A DNA stretch of 24,828 nucleotides from CAYNQN01 sp964530525 (GCA_964530525.1 CAZHBH010000032.1:1-24828); one strand, 5' to 3'; shown: positions 7,331-14,954, counted from the stretch's first letter. Made by a program: numbers and translations. The notes: generated by a model not told the origin, from the sequence alone.

Positions 7331-7569
7331 TTCGGCCCTGCGCAGCACCGTTGGCGGCGCCTACCGCCGGTCAACGTCCCTTGCTGTTCCTCGGCCTTCC
7401 CTGCGTGGGTCGACATGTCAGGGCCACGCGAGAGGCCTCGTCAAGGCTGCGGGACGTCGCCGGCCGGCACCGCCGATCTCGCCAAAGCTGCTCCGGGCCG
7501 ACTGCTCGGTGCCGGCTGCGAAGGGTCTCGTCGGTAGGCGGAGGCGCCGTGGGACTCGGTCGTGTCCGG
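7331..7569. other. Convergent intergenic gap, no gene seen; one weak hairpin
   Basis: This 239-bp gap separates convergent ipdF and the Ltp-like gene. No frame has convincing coding character. Near its left end, GGCGG (7353-7357) pairs with CCGCC (7364-7368), and the flanking CGTT/AACG (7349-7352 and 7373-7376) could extend the stem past a 4-nt bulge. This is a possible bidirectional terminator without a T-tract. Confidence 0.5.
7349..7376. terminator. Possible hairpin terminator after ipdF
   Basis: An imperfect stem (GGCGG/CCGCC with a CGCCTA loop, then CGTT/AACG beyond a GGTC bulge) lies 18 bp after the ipdF stop and faces a convergent gene. There is no T run. The position is right, but the structure is modest. 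Confidence 0.3.
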
Positions 7570-8757
7570 TCAGCGCTTGAGGATGACGGAGGAGCCGTGG
7601 CCGAAGAGGCCCTGGTTCACGGTGAGGCCCACGCGCGCACCTTCCACCTGTCGGCCCTCGGCCTGGCCCCGCAGCTGCCAGGTCACCTCGCAGACCTGGG
7701 CTATGGCCTGGGCGGGGACGGCCTCGCCGAAGCATGACAGGCCCCCGCTCGGGTTGACCGGGATCCGTCCGCCGATCTCGGTGTCGCCGTCGCGGATCAG
7801 CCGCTCGGCCTCGCCCTCCTTGCAGAGCCCGATGTTCTCGTACCAGTCGAGCTCGAGAGCGGTGGACAGGTCGTAGACCTCCGCCAGGTCGAGGTCCTCG
7901 GGTCCGAGGCCCGCCTCCTCGTAGGCGGCGTGGGCGATGGCGTCGCGGAAGGGCCGCTCCGGGGGCGATACCGCCACCGCCGAGTCCGTGGCGAAGTTCG
8001 GCATCTCGATGACGGTCTGGGGGTACGTCGGCGTCACCGTGGAGATGGCCGCCACGGTGACCGGCTCCGTCGTGCGCCTGCGTGCGAACTCCACGCTGGT
8101 GAGCACCACCGCCGCTGCACCGTCGCTGGTGGCGCAGATCTCCAGGAGTCGCAGGGGGTCCGAGACCATCGCCGAGGCCAGCACCTCCTCCACCGAGAAG
8201 AGCTTGCGATAGCGGGCGTAGGGGTTCTCGAGCCCGTGTCGGGCGTTCTTGGCGCGGACCTTGGCGAAGTCTTCCTCGGTGGCTCCGAACAGCTCCATGC
8301 GCCGCCGCGCGTACAGGGCGAAGTAGACGGGGTTGGTGGCCCCCAGCAGGCGGAAGCGGAGCCAGTCGGGATCGTCGGGCCTGTCGCCTCCCACGGGAGC
8401 GAAGAAGCCCTTGGGCGTGGTGTCGGCGCCCACCACGAGGGCGACGTCGCAGAAGCCGGCGAGGATCTGGGCTCTGGCCATGTTGAGGGCCTGGGCACCC
8501 GATGCGCAGGCGGCGTAGCTGCTGGAGATGCGGTTGCCCTGCCATCCCAACGCCTGGCTGAAGGTGGAGCCCGCGATGAAGCCGGGGTAGCCGTTGCGGA
8601 TGGTGTCGGCGCCGGCCACGAAGCCCACGTCGCTCCAGCTCACGCCGGCATCTGCCATGGCCGCCTCGGCCGCGTCGACACCGTACTCGACGAAGTTGCG
8701 GCCCCACTTGCCCCAAGGGTGCATTCCCACCCCGAGGACTGCTACCTCTCCCGACAT
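7570..8757 (-). CDS. Thiolase-superfamily lipid-transfer protein (Ltp/SCPx-like), non-thiolytic type
   Basis: This 395-residue thiolase-fold protein keeps the nucleophile Cys84 in YAACASGAQAL. It lacks the thiolase HPxGxTG His motif (here GGLSCFGEAVPAQA) and the C-terminal CxGGG Cys (here GLFGHGSS). This pattern is typical of Ltp proteins, some of which (Ltp2 with ChsH2) are retro-aldolases that remove steroid side-chain fragments. The upstream partner is a DUF35 protein, as in Rv1628c-Rv1627c and Ltp2-ChsH2. I place the start at the ATG 8755-8757, because GGAGGTG at 8764-8770 on the minus strand is well spaced for it. A GTG three codons upstream (8766) would lie inside that ribosome-binding site. 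The exact reaction is unknown; aldolytic or acyl-transfer activity on a steroid-derived CoA ester is inference. Confidence 0.85.
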   Translation of the reverse strand: MSGEVAVLGVGMHPWGKWGRNFVEYGVDAAEAAMADAGVSWSDVGFVAGADTIRNGYPGFIAGSTFSQALGWQGNRISSSYAACASGAQALNMARAQILAGFCDVALVVGADTTPKGFFAPVGGDRPDDPDWLRFRLLGATNPVYFALYARRRMELFGATEEDFAKVRAKNARHGLENPYARYRKLFSVEEVLASAMVSDPLRLLEICATSDGAAAVVLTSVEFARRRTTEPVTVAAISTVTPTYPQTVIEMPNFATDSAVAVSPPERPFRDAIAHAAYEEAGLGPEDLDLAEVYDLSTALELDWYENIGLCKEGEAERLIRDGDTEIGGRIPVNPSGGLSCFGEAVPAQAIAQVCEVTWQLRGQAEGRQVEGARVGLTVNQGLFGHGSSVILKR

Positions 8758-8758
8758 C

Positions 8759-9214
8759 TCAGGCACCTCCTGGTTCGGTCGCGTCCACGGGCTTCCACTG
8801 CCACATGAGGTGCTCGGCCTCGTCGTCGGTGAACAGGGTCCCCACCGTCAGCTCGACCTCCATGCCGACGCTCAGGTCGGCCGTCTCGGTGCCCGGCACC
8901 ATCTGGCCCAGCACGACCATCTTGTCGTCGGTCAGCTCCACAGCTGCGATCACGAAGGGCTCGAAGGGGTCCGACCGGGGGACGAAGGGAGGCGGTGGCT
9001 GGTACTGGGCGTCGGTGAACGACCAGATCCTTCCCCGGCGCCCCAGCTCCACCTCCTCCAGGTCTCGGCTGCGGCACTCGGGGTTGCGGCAGGCAAAGGT
9101 CTCGCGGGGGAAGAACTTGCTCCCGCACTCCGTGCACTTGGTGCCGAGCAGGGCTGGGCCTCCCTCGCCCTGGGTGAACCAGCCTTCGACCGCAGCCTTC
9201 GTCTCGCGAGCCAT
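8759..9214 (-). CDS. DUF35/OB-fold zinc-ribbon protein, partner of the Ltp-like protein
   Basis: This 151-residue protein has an N-terminal rubredoxin-like zinc ribbon with Cys27, Cys30, Cys42 and Cys47 (CTEC and CRNPEC), followed by an OB-fold region (GRIWSFTDAQYQPPPP, DPFEPFVIAAVEL, VLGQMV). These proteins usually form a complex with thiolase-fold Ltp enzymes and help bind or orient the acyl-CoA. The stop lies one base from the downstream ATG of the Ltp-like gene, so the two are translationally coupled. The ATG at 9212-9214 has no Shine-Dalgarno. A TAAGTT hexamer lies 6 nt before it, suggesting a leaderless mRNA. The pair resembles Rv1628c-Rv1627c of mycobacteria. Confidence 0.9.
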   Translation of the reverse strand: MARETKAAVEGWFTQGEGGPALLGTKCTECGSKFFPRETFACRNPECRSRDLEEVELGRRGRIWSFTDAQYQPPPPFVPRSDPFEPFVIAAVELTDDKMVVLGQMVPGTETADLSVGMEVELTVGTLFTDDEAEHLMWQWKPVDATEPGGA

Positions 9215-9220
9215 GGGCCC

Positions 9221-9226
9221 AACTTA
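9221..9226 (-). promoter_or_regulatory. -10-like hexamer TAAGTT before the DUF35-Ltp operon
   Basis: On the minus strand TAAGTT lies 6 nt before the DUF35 ATG, with GGGCCC between. It is the minus-strand counterpart of the leaderless arrangement at 4802 and 16267. It implies that DUF35-Ltp has its own promoter in the 52-bp gap after the upstream SDR. Confidence 0.4.
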
Positions 9227-9266
9227 CCCGTCGCCCGAGGATCCTCCTGGCGGGCAGGGGGTGAGA

Positions 9267-10028
9267 TCAGCGAGAGGACTCTCGGGCGGAGAGGAAGGGG
9301 GGCTGCTCGCCCCCACCGTGGACGGCGATGCTCGCCCCAGTGATGTAGGAAGCCAAGGGAGAGGCCAGGAATAGGCACGCATCCCCGATGTCGCTCGGGG
9401 TGGCCAGGCGGCCCATCGGGATCTCGGCCGCCACCCTGGCCATGCCCTCGTCGTCGCCGTAGTGGAGGAAGGCCTGCTCTGTGGCCACGTAGCCGGCGAT
9501 CACCGCGTTCACGCGCACGGCGGGTGCCCACTCCATGGCGAGCGATGCGGTGAGGTTGAGCAGGCCGGCCTTCGCCGCCCCGTAGGCGGCGGTCCACGGC
9601 GAGGGCCGCGTTCCGCTCACGCTGGCGATGTTCACGATGGCGCCGGCGCCTTGGTCCTGCATGACCCTGTTGGCTGCCTGGGAGAGGTGCAGGGGGGCGA
9701 GGAGGTTGAGCCGCACGATGGCCTCGGAGAACCGCGGCGAAGCGGTGGCCGCCTCGGCCTGGGGCGACCCACCGGCGTTGTTCACGAGCACGTCGAGGCG
9801 TCCGTGGAGGTCCACGGCGTGCGCGACCACGGCCTCGCACTGGTCGGGGTCGCGCACGTCTGCCGCGACGAAGGAGGGCTCGTTGCCTCCGATCAGCAGG
9901 GGCTCGTCAGGCTCGTTGCGAGCGGTGACGACCACCTTGGCTCCAGCTTCGAGGAACCTGGTCACGATGCCCCTGCCCACGCCCTTGGTGCCACCGGTGA
10001 CCACCACAACCTGCTCGTCGAGTTGCAT
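9267..10028 (-). CDS. SDR oxidoreductase (Rv3549c position)
   Basis: This 253-residue classical SDR has a complete active site: TGGTKGVG (11-18), NNAG (83-86), Ser136, Tyr149 and Lys153. It ends in a GGG motif region near HGGGEQPPFLS. The ATG is at 10026-10028. It is divergent from echA20-ipdABC, exactly as Rv3549c is divergent from Rv3550-Rv3553 in M. tuberculosis, so it is likely an orthologue-type member of the steroid catabolic set. Its substrate is not established, but a hydroxyacyl-CoA or hydroxy-indane intermediate is likely. Some relatives act on 3-hydroxyacyl-CoA. It reads toward the DUF35-Ltp pair 52 bp away, which may or may not share its transcript. Confidence 0.87.
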   Translation of the reverse strand: MQLDEQVVVVTGGTKGVGRGIVTRFLEAGAKVVVTARNEPDEPLLIGGNEPSFVAADVRDPDQCEAVVAHAVDLHGRLDVLVNNAGGSPQAEAATASPRFSEAIVRLNLLAPLHLSQAANRVMQDQGAGAIVNIASVSGTRPSPWTAAYGAAKAGLLNLTASLAMEWAPAVRVNAVIAGYVATEQAFLHYGDDEGMARVAAEIPMGRLATPSDIGDACLFLASPLASYITGASIAVHGGGEQPPFLSARESSR

Positions 10029-10071
10029 CGCGTAGGGCTCCCTGGGATTCGCAGCACTGGAGGGGATCGCC

Positions 10072-10077
10072 TACTTT
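10072..10077 (+). promoter_or_regulatory. -10-like hexamer TACTTT before echA20-ipdABC
   Basis: TACTTT (TANNNT) lies 28 nt before the preferred echA20 ATG. Unlike the other operon heads, a GAGGAG ribosome-binding site (10094-10099) lies between, so this transcript would have a leader. The 77-bp divergent region shows no clear KstR2-type CAAG-n2-CTTG palindrome. Confidence 0.35.
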
Positions 10078-10105
10078 GCCACAGGGGTTCGAAGAGGAGC
10101 TTTGC

Positions 10106-10870
10106 ATGGGTGAAGTGAAAGGCATCGAGGCCACGATCACCGACGGCGTCGCCGAGGTGGTCATGGACAACCCACCCGTGAACGCCCTCAGCGTCGCGGG
10201 TTGGTTCGGCCTCGCCGCGGTGGTGCGCGAGCTCGGGGCCGACCGATCGGTGCGCGCCCTCGTGCTGCGCGCCGAGGGCCGCGGCTTCAACGCCGGCGTG
10301 GACATCAAGGAGATGCAGGCCACCGAGGGCTTCGACGCCCTCATAGGCGCCAACCGCGGTTGCTACGAGGCCTTCGCCGCGGTGTACGAGTGCCCCGTGC
10401 CGGTGATCTCGGCGGTCCACGGCTACTGCCTCGGGGGCGGCATCGGGCTCGTCGGGAACTCCGACATCATCATCGCCTCCGACGACGCCACCTTCGGCCT
10501 CCCAGAGGTCGATCGTGGCGCCCTGGGTGCGGCCACCCACCTGTCGCGCATGGTCCCGCAGCACAAGATGCGGGCGATGGTCTACACGTCGGAGACGGCC
10601 ACGGCCGCCGAGATGCACGCGTTCGGCTCGGTGCTCAAGGTCGTTGAGCGCGAAGAGCTGCGCTCCGCCGCCCTGGAGGTGGCGCAGGTCATCGCCATCA
10701 AGAGCCCCGTGGTCATCCGTGCGGCGAAGGAATCGCTGAACGGGATCGACCTCTGGGACGTGAAGCGCAGCTACCGGTTCGAGCAGGGCTTCACCTTCGA
10801 GCTCAACCTCTCGGGCGTCGCCGACGAGGCACGCGACGCCTTCGTCGACAAGCGCGACGCAGAGTTCTGA
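10106..10870 (+). CDS. echA20: EchA20, ring-D-opening crotonase-fold hydrolase
   Basis: EchA20 hydrolyses the D ring of methyl-dioxo-hexahydroindene-carboxyl-CoA (HIEC-CoA), giving COCHEA-CoA. The 254-residue crotonase-fold protein matches remembered mycobacterial EchA20 over most of its length: PPVNA, LRAEGRGFNAGVDIKEMQ, TEGFDALI, ANRGCY, VYECPVPVISAV, GGGIGLVGNSD, ASDDATFGLPEVDRGALGAA, THLSRMVPQH and FTFELNLSGVADEARDAF. The ATG at 10106 is preferred over an in-frame TTG at 10076, because GAGGAG sits 6 nt before it and homology begins there. It leads the ipdABC operon, as in Rv3550-Rv3553. Confidence 0.95.
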   Translation: MGEVKGIEATITDGVAEVVMDNPPVNALSVAGWFGLAAVVRELGADRSVRALVLRAEGRGFNAGVDIKEMQATEGFDALIGANRGCYEAFAAVYECPVPVISAVHGYCLGGGIGLVGNSDIIIASDDATFGLPEVDRGALGAATHLSRMVPQHKMRAMVYTSETATAAEMHAFGSVLKVVEREELRSAALEVAQVIAIKSPVVIRAAKESLNGIDLWDVKRSYRFEQGFTFELNLSGVADEARDAFVDKRDAEF

Positions 10871-10911
10871 GCCTCGCTGCCCTATGAGCCCCCAGAGACG
10901 GAGAGGTGTCG

Positions 10912-11796
10912 ATGGCGCTGCCTGACAAGCGCATGACGGAAGACGAGGTGGTCGCCCAACTGAGCGACGGCATGACGATCGGCCTCGGGGGGTGGGGATC
11001 GCGTCGCAAGCCGATGTCGCTGGTGCGAGCGATCCTGCGGTCCCCGCTCAAGGACCTCACGGTCGTGGCGTACGGCGGGCCCGACGTCGGCATGCTGTGC
11101 GCTGCGGGCAAGGTCCGCAAGGCCATATACGGGTTCGTCTCGCTCGACTCGATCCCCCTCGAACCACACCTCCGCATCGCCCGCCAGAACGGGACGATCG
11201 AGGCGGAGGAGCTCGACGAGGGCATGTTGCTCCTCGGCCTCCAGGCTGCCGCGTGGAGGGTCCCGTTCCTGCCCACCCGTGCCGGCATGGGCTCGGACAT
11301 GCTGGCGGTACACCCGCACCTGCGCACGGTCAGGTCCCCCTACCCAGGGCCCGACGGAGGTGAGGGTGAGGAGCTGGTGGCCTGCCCTGCCATCGAGCTC
11401 GACGCTGCACTCGTGCACATGAACCGGGCGGACATGGCGGGCAACGCCCAGTTCCTGGGCCCCGATCCCTACATGGACGACTGGATGGTCATGGCTGCCG
11501 AGCGCGCCTACGTCTCCTGCGAGCAGGTCGTGCCCACCGAGGAGCTGCTCGCCGGCGGTTCGCTGCAGAGCCTGCGCATCAGCAGGCTCCACGTGACCGG
11601 CGTGGTGGAGGCCCCCAACGGAGCCCACTTCACCGAGTGCCTCCCCGAGTACGGGCGCGACGAGGAGTTCCAGAGGCTCTACGCAGGCACCGCCAAGTCG
11701 CCGGAGGCGTGGGAGGAGTTCTCGAAGCGGTACCTGGAGGTCTCCGACGAAGCCGAGTACCAACGGCGCGTCGTCGAGGGAGGGGAGCAGCGATGA
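10912..11796 (+). CDS. ipdA: IpdA, COCHEA-CoA hydrolase alpha subunit
   Basis: IpdA and IpdB form a CoA-transferase-fold heterotetramer that hydrolyses the last steroid ring (ring C) of COCHEA-CoA to MOODA-CoA. The 294-residue product starts at ATG 10912, with GGAGAGG at 10900-10906. An in-frame GTG at 10906 overlaps that site and is disfavoured. Recognisable blocks: PDKRMT, GMTIGLGGWGSRRKPM, VRAILRSPLKDLTVVAYGGPD, GFVSLDS, LDEGMLLLGLQAAAWR, PFLPTRAG, VVEAPNGAHFT and YGRDEEFQRLYA. Glu103 in DEGML is probably the essential Glu reported near position 105 in the mycobacterial enzyme. The stop overlaps the ipdB ATG (ATGA). Confidence 0.96.
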   Translation: MALPDKRMTEDEVVAQLSDGMTIGLGGWGSRRKPMSLVRAILRSPLKDLTVVAYGGPDVGMLCAAGKVRKAIYGFVSLDSIPLEPHLRIARQNGTIEAEELDEGMLLLGLQAAAWRVPFLPTRAGMGSDMLAVHPHLRTVRSPYPGPDGGEGEELVACPAIELDAALVHMNRADMAGNAQFLGPDPYMDDWMVMAAERAYVSCEQVVPTEELLAGGSLQSLRISRLHVTGVVEAPNGAHFTECLPEYGRDEEFQRLYAGTAKSPEAWEEFSKRYLEVSDEAEYQRRVVEGGEQR

Positions 11797-12578
11797 GCGA
11801 GCCGACCCGTGCAGAGATCTGCGCCGTGGCGGTGGCCGAGTGCTTCCGCGGCGACGGCGAGCGCCTCGCCAACCCCATCGGCGTCGTGCCCATGGTCGGC
11901 GGGCGCCTTGCGCGAGCCACCTTCGAGCCCCACCTGGTGATGACCGACGGCTTCGCCACGTTCACCAGCTCGCAGCTCCCGGCGGGCGCCAACCCCTATC
12001 GGGCAGAGGACGGCAAGCTCGTGCTCGACGAGGTCGCCGAGTACTGGAACCCGTACTCGAACATGTTCAACATCCTCTGGAACGGCAAGCGCCACGTGAT
12101 GATGGGCGCCAGCCAGGTCGACGCCTACGGCAACCAGAACATCGCCTGCATCGGGAGCTGGGAGCGTCCCAAGGCTCAGCTGCTGGGCTTCCGCGGCGCA
12201 CCCGGCAACACCATCAACCACACCACGAGCTACTGGATCCCCAACCACTCCACCAGGTCCTTCGTCGAGCACGTCGACGTGGTCACGGGCGTGGGCTACG
12301 ACCGGGCGGCGGCCCTGGGCGCCGGGGGCCGCTTCCACGAGATCCGCCGAGTGGTGTCGAACCTCGCCGTCCTCGACTTCGAGACCCCCGACCACCGCAT
12401 GCGCCTGCGCTCGGTGCACCCGGGGGTGACGGTCGAAGAGGTCGTCGAAGCCACCGGCTTCGAGCTGGTCGTTCCGTCGGACGTGCCGGAGAGCAGGTCC
12501 CCGACCGAAGAAGAGCTCCGGCTCATCAGAGAGGTGATCGACCCGGACGGCCTGCGGGCGACCGAGGTCAAGGGGTGA
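11793..12578 (+). CDS. ipdB: IpdB, COCHEA-CoA hydrolase beta subunit
   Basis: This is the beta subunit of the ring-C hydrolase, 261 residues, with the CoA-transferase beta fold. The ATG overlaps the ipdA stop as ATGA, and a purine-rich site (GGAGGGGAG) ends a few bases before. Upstream in-frame starts would lie deep inside ipdA and are rejected. Visible signatures: LANPIGVVPMVGGRLARATFEPHLVMTDG, YWNPYSNMF, RHVMMGASQVDAYGNQNIACIG, GFRGAPGNTINHTTSYW, FVEHVDVVTGVGYDRA and LRSVHPGVTVEEVVEATGFEL. Tight coupling to ipdA fits the stoichiometric complex. The stop overlaps the ipdC GTG. Confidence 0.96.
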   Translation: MSEPTRAEICAVAVAECFRGDGERLANPIGVVPMVGGRLARATFEPHLVMTDGFATFTSSQLPAGANPYRAEDGKLVLDEVAEYWNPYSNMFNILWNGKRHVMMGASQVDAYGNQNIACIGSWERPKAQLLGFRGAPGNTINHTTSYWIPNHSTRSFVEHVDVVTGVGYDRAAALGAGGRFHEIRRVVSNLAVLDFETPDHRMRLRSVHPGVTVEEVVEATGFELVVPSDVPESRSPTEEELRLIREVIDPDGLRATEVKG

Positions 12579-13651
12579 CCGAGCAGGGCCCCGAAGCCCG
12601 ACCCAGCCTGCACACCAGGGCGTGCGAGCTGTTCGGGGTCCAGCACCCGATCGTGCAGACAGGCATGGGTTGGGTCGCGGGGGCTCGCCTCACGGCGGCC
12701 ACCAGCGAGGCGGGTGGCTTGGGGATAATCGCCGCGGCGACCATGACCCTGGAGCAGCTCCGCACGGCGATCGCCAACGTCAAGGACCGCACCGACAAGC
12801 CCTTCGGGGTGAACATGCGCACCGATCAGGCCGACATCGGCGATCGGATCGAGCTGATCATCCGCGAGGGCGTGCGCGTCGCCAGCTTCGCCCAGGCACC
12901 CGGACGTGAGGTCATCGCCCGCCTTCGCGACGCGGGGGTGGTGACCATGCCCACGATCGGCGCCAAGCGCCACGCCGAGAAGGTCGCCGAGTGGGGCGTG
13001 GACGCCGTGATCGCGCAGGGCGCCGAGGGCGGCGGGCACACCGGCTCGGTCCCGACCTCGTTGCTGCTGCCGCAGGTGGTCGACACGGTCGACATCCCCG
13101 TGCTCGCCGCCGGGGGTTTCACCGATGGCCGAGGCCTGGTGGCGGCCCTCGCCTGGGGAGCCTCGGGCGTGGCCATGGGCACCCGCTTCCTGCTCACGCG
13201 CGACTCCACCGTTCCCGACGCGATAAAGCAGATCTACCTCGGCAAGACCGTGAACGACACCGTGGTCAGCAAGGCCATCGACGGGCACCCGCAGAGGGTG
13301 ATCCGGACGGAGACGGTGGATCAGCTGGAGAAGGCGAGCCTGCTCACCCGCCTCCCCAGGGCGCTGCGCAACGCGCTGGCCTTCCGGAAGCTCACCGGCA
13401 CCTCGTACCGCGACCTGCTCTCGGAGGGCCTGGCCATGAGGAAGAGCCAGGACCTCAAGTGGAGCCAGCTGGCGATGGCCGCCAACGCCCCGATGCTCAT
13501 CAAGGCGGCGATGGTCGACGGCACGCCCGAGGTGGGCATCTTGCCCACTGGCCAGGGCATCGGGGTGATCGAAGACCTGCCGACCGTGGCCGAGCTGATC
13601 GAGCGGATCATGCGCGAGGCGAGCTCCACCGTCGACCGCCTCGCCGGCTGA
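12575..13651 (+). CDS. ipdC: IpdC, flavin-dependent (nitronate monooxygenase-like) oxidoreductase
   Basis: This 358-residue FMN-binding TIM barrel of the nitronate monooxygenase/enoyl reductase family is the third partner of ipdAB. It acts on the hydroxyindane-carboxyl-CoA stage of HIP degradation; the exact redox step is less settled than for IpdAB. Motifs: HPIVQTGMGWVAG near the N-terminus, EAGGLGIIAAATMTL, DKPFGVNMR, GAEGGGHTG (FMN/phosphate region with His155), LAAGGFTDGRG and GTRFLLT. The late block SQLAMAANAPMLIKAAMVDG is characteristic of IpdC. The start is GTG in a GTGA overlap with the ipdB stop, and 358 residues agrees with the roughly 355 of Rv3553. The operon ends here at a strong hairpin. 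Confidence 0.94.
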   Translation: MTEQGPEARPSLHTRACELFGVQHPIVQTGMGWVAGARLTAATSEAGGLGIIAAATMTLEQLRTAIANVKDRTDKPFGVNMRTDQADIGDRIELIIREGVRVASFAQAPGREVIARLRDAGVVTMPTIGAKRHAEKVAEWGVDAVIAQGAEGGGHTGSVPTSLLLPQVVDTVDIPVLAAGGFTDGRGLVAALAWGASGVAMGTRFLLTRDSTVPDAIKQIYLGKTVNDTVVSKAIDGHPQRVIRTETVDQLEKASLLTRLPRALRNALAFRKLTGTSYRDLLSEGLAMRKSQDLKWSQLAMAANAPMLIKAAMVDGTPEVGILPTGQGIGVIEDLPTVAELIERIMREASSTVDRLAG

Positions 13652-13672
13652 CCTGCCCCCGAGCGCGCCGAA

Positions 13673-13708
13673 CCCCGGTAGGCGGGGTGGGTGGAGCGCC
13701 TACCGGGG
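13673..13708. terminator. Strong hairpin between convergent ipdC and secreted-protein gene
   Basis: A perfect 12-bp inverted repeat has CCCCGGTAGGCG (13673-13684) and CGCCTACCGGGG (13697-13708) with a 12-nt G-rich loop. It lies 21 bp after the ipdC stop and 15 bp before the stop of the convergent gene. There is no T-tract, as is common in high-GC actinobacteria. It probably serves as a bidirectional terminator. Confidence 0.8.
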
Positions 13709-13723
13709 TCGGCTGGGTGTGAG

Positions 13724-14788
13724 CTAGAAGAGGCTCAGCTCGAGGACCGACTCGAACTGGGACGATCCGAAGGTCCCTGTCGTCCGGCTCTCGACGGAGA
13801 TGCTCGGAGGCGACGGGAGCTGGCCGAGCAGGCCGAGCAGCTGCTCCGGCGAGAGCTCTGGTAGCCCCAGCTGGGACAGCAGCTCCTGGAGCTGTTCGGG
13901 TGACAGGTCTCCCACGTCGGGGAGCTCGGGCATGCCTGGGATGTCCGGCAGGCTCGGCACCGGCCCGGGCCCGCCGTCGGGCGGGACCGTCGTCGGTGGG
14001 GGCTCGGGCACCGTCGTGGTGGGAGGCGGCTCTTCGTCCGGAGGGGGCACCGTTGTCGGGGGCGGCGGAACCGTCGTGGATGGAGGGGGCTCCTCGTCGG
14101 GCGGGACCGTCGTCGGTGGGGGCTCGGGCACCGTCGTGCTCGGCGGCGGCTCCGTGGAGCCCTCGACCACGGTGGTGTTCAGCACCAGGTCCGGGTCGTC
14201 GGGGGTGCAGACCGAGTCCACGTTGCCCACGAACGTGTCGGCGTTCGAGGCGAAGTTGGCGAACACCGGCCAGCTGATCGTGGAGCCGGCGGCTTCGGCG
14301 GCCACGGTCACGGTCACCTTCACCGTGGGCGTCTCGGGTCTCCCGCTCGTGGTCCCGTCACCGGTGACCGTGGTGACCACCGCCTCTTCCGTCACCTCGT
14401 AGCTCTTGGTGAACCGGGGGTCTCCTCCTATGAACTCCACGTCGTCCACCGTCACCTCGGGTGGCATGGACCACGTCTGGACCGCCGAGTTGATGACGAA
14501 GCTGTCGGTCACCACGTCGGGGTAGGAGGTGGCGTAGGAGATCGACATCTGCTCGCCCGCTGTCGCGGTGTCGGGCTCGTCCAGGGTGGACGTGGGTATC
14601 TCGGTGTTCACCGGCCCGATGGGCGACGTACAGGTGACCGCCACCCCCATCGTCACCGATTCAGCCCTGGCCTGGTCGGGGCCTCGCCCGCCCAGAGCTG
14701 AGCCGATCAACAGCGCGACCACGGCTACGACAGCCAGAGCCATCCAGTTCGTGAGCGCGCGACTGCCAGAACGGTTCTTGGACCGCAT
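13724..14788 (-). CDS. Secreted/anchored protein with Pro-Thr linker, unknown function
   Basis: I do not recognise this 354-residue protein. Residues 1-13 are basic and 14-33 hydrophobic, followed by ARAES, a plausible signal-peptidase site. The segment from about 45 to 210 looks like an all-beta extracellular domain rich in Thr, Val and Ser, with only two cysteines (Cys53, Cys193) that could pair. Residues about 211-275 are a low-complexity linker built from PPPTTVP and DEEPPP units, coded by a duplicated DNA segment. The remaining tail has LPDIPGMPELP, then two SPEQL-containing helices (about 295-325), and ends ELSLF. The ATG at 14786-14788 has a GGAAGGAGAG site 4 nt before. It lies between ipdC and the amidohydrolase. 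A role at the cell envelope in steroid uptake is possible but unsupported. Confidence 0.75.
   Translation of the reverse strand: MRSKNRSGSRALTNWMALAVVAVVALLIGSALGGRGPDQARAESVTMGVAVTCTSPIGPVNTEIPTSTLDEPDTATAGEQMSISYATSYPDVVTDSFVINSAVQTWSMPPEVTVDDVEFIGGDPRFTKSYEVTEEAVVTTVTGDGTTSGRPETPTVKVTVTVAAEAAGSTISWPVFANFASNADTFVGNVDSVCTPDDPDLVLNTTVVEGSTEPPPSTTVPEPPPTTVPPDEEPPPSTTVPPPPTTVPPPDEEPPPTTTVPEPPPTTVPPDGGPGPVPSLPDIPGMPELPDVGDLSPEQLQELLSQLGLPELSPEQLLGLLGQLPSPPSISVESRTTGTFGSSQFESVLELSLF
13976..14018. repeat. 43-bp direct repeat, copy 1
   Basis: This copy is identical to 14096-14138, exactly 120 bp (40 codons) away, inside the Pro-Thr linker of the secreted protein. It begins GTCGGGCGGGACCGTCGTCG. 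Homology continues more weakly beyond each copy, showing an internal duplication that kept the frame. Confidence 0.85.
14096..14138. repeat. 43-bp direct repeat, copy 2
   Basis: This is the second copy of the 43-bp repeat at 13976-14018. Both encode the PEPPPTTVPPD peptide on the minus strand. The intervening 77 bp encode further degenerate PPPSTTVPPPP units. Confidence 0.85.
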
Positions 14789-14954
14789 CGTGCTCTCCTT
14801 CCGTCTGGGCCCTGGACGAACAGCTCTCCATGGGCTCAGCCGGCCTCCCCGGATCTGCCTGGCGGTTCAGACCTGGTGGTTCGTGAGGTCAGTCGAGCTC
14901 GCCCTCGAGCCTTCTTCTGCTGTTCGCAGGTGGCCCTACCCGTCACGGGCCGTG

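Noticed and set aside
9237..9246. GAGGATCCTC palindrome between the SDR and DUF35 genes as an operator
   Set aside because: 10 bp only, with no second copy or link to a promoter element; plausible by chance.
10029..10105. KstR2-type operator between the Rv3549c-type SDR and echA20
   Set aside because: No CAAG-n2-CTTG or comparable dyad could be found; only small palindromes such as TTCGAA.
11637..12578. Longer ipdB reading frame beginning inside ipdA
   Set aside because: The extra N-terminus is unlike the family, and the ATG at 11793 has an ATGA overlap and a ribosome-binding site.
11840..13651. A 603-codon open frame as a fusion protein ending in IpdC
   Set aside because: The first 245 codons are an out-of-frame shadow of ipdB, rich in Arg and Pro; homology begins at the GTG 12575.
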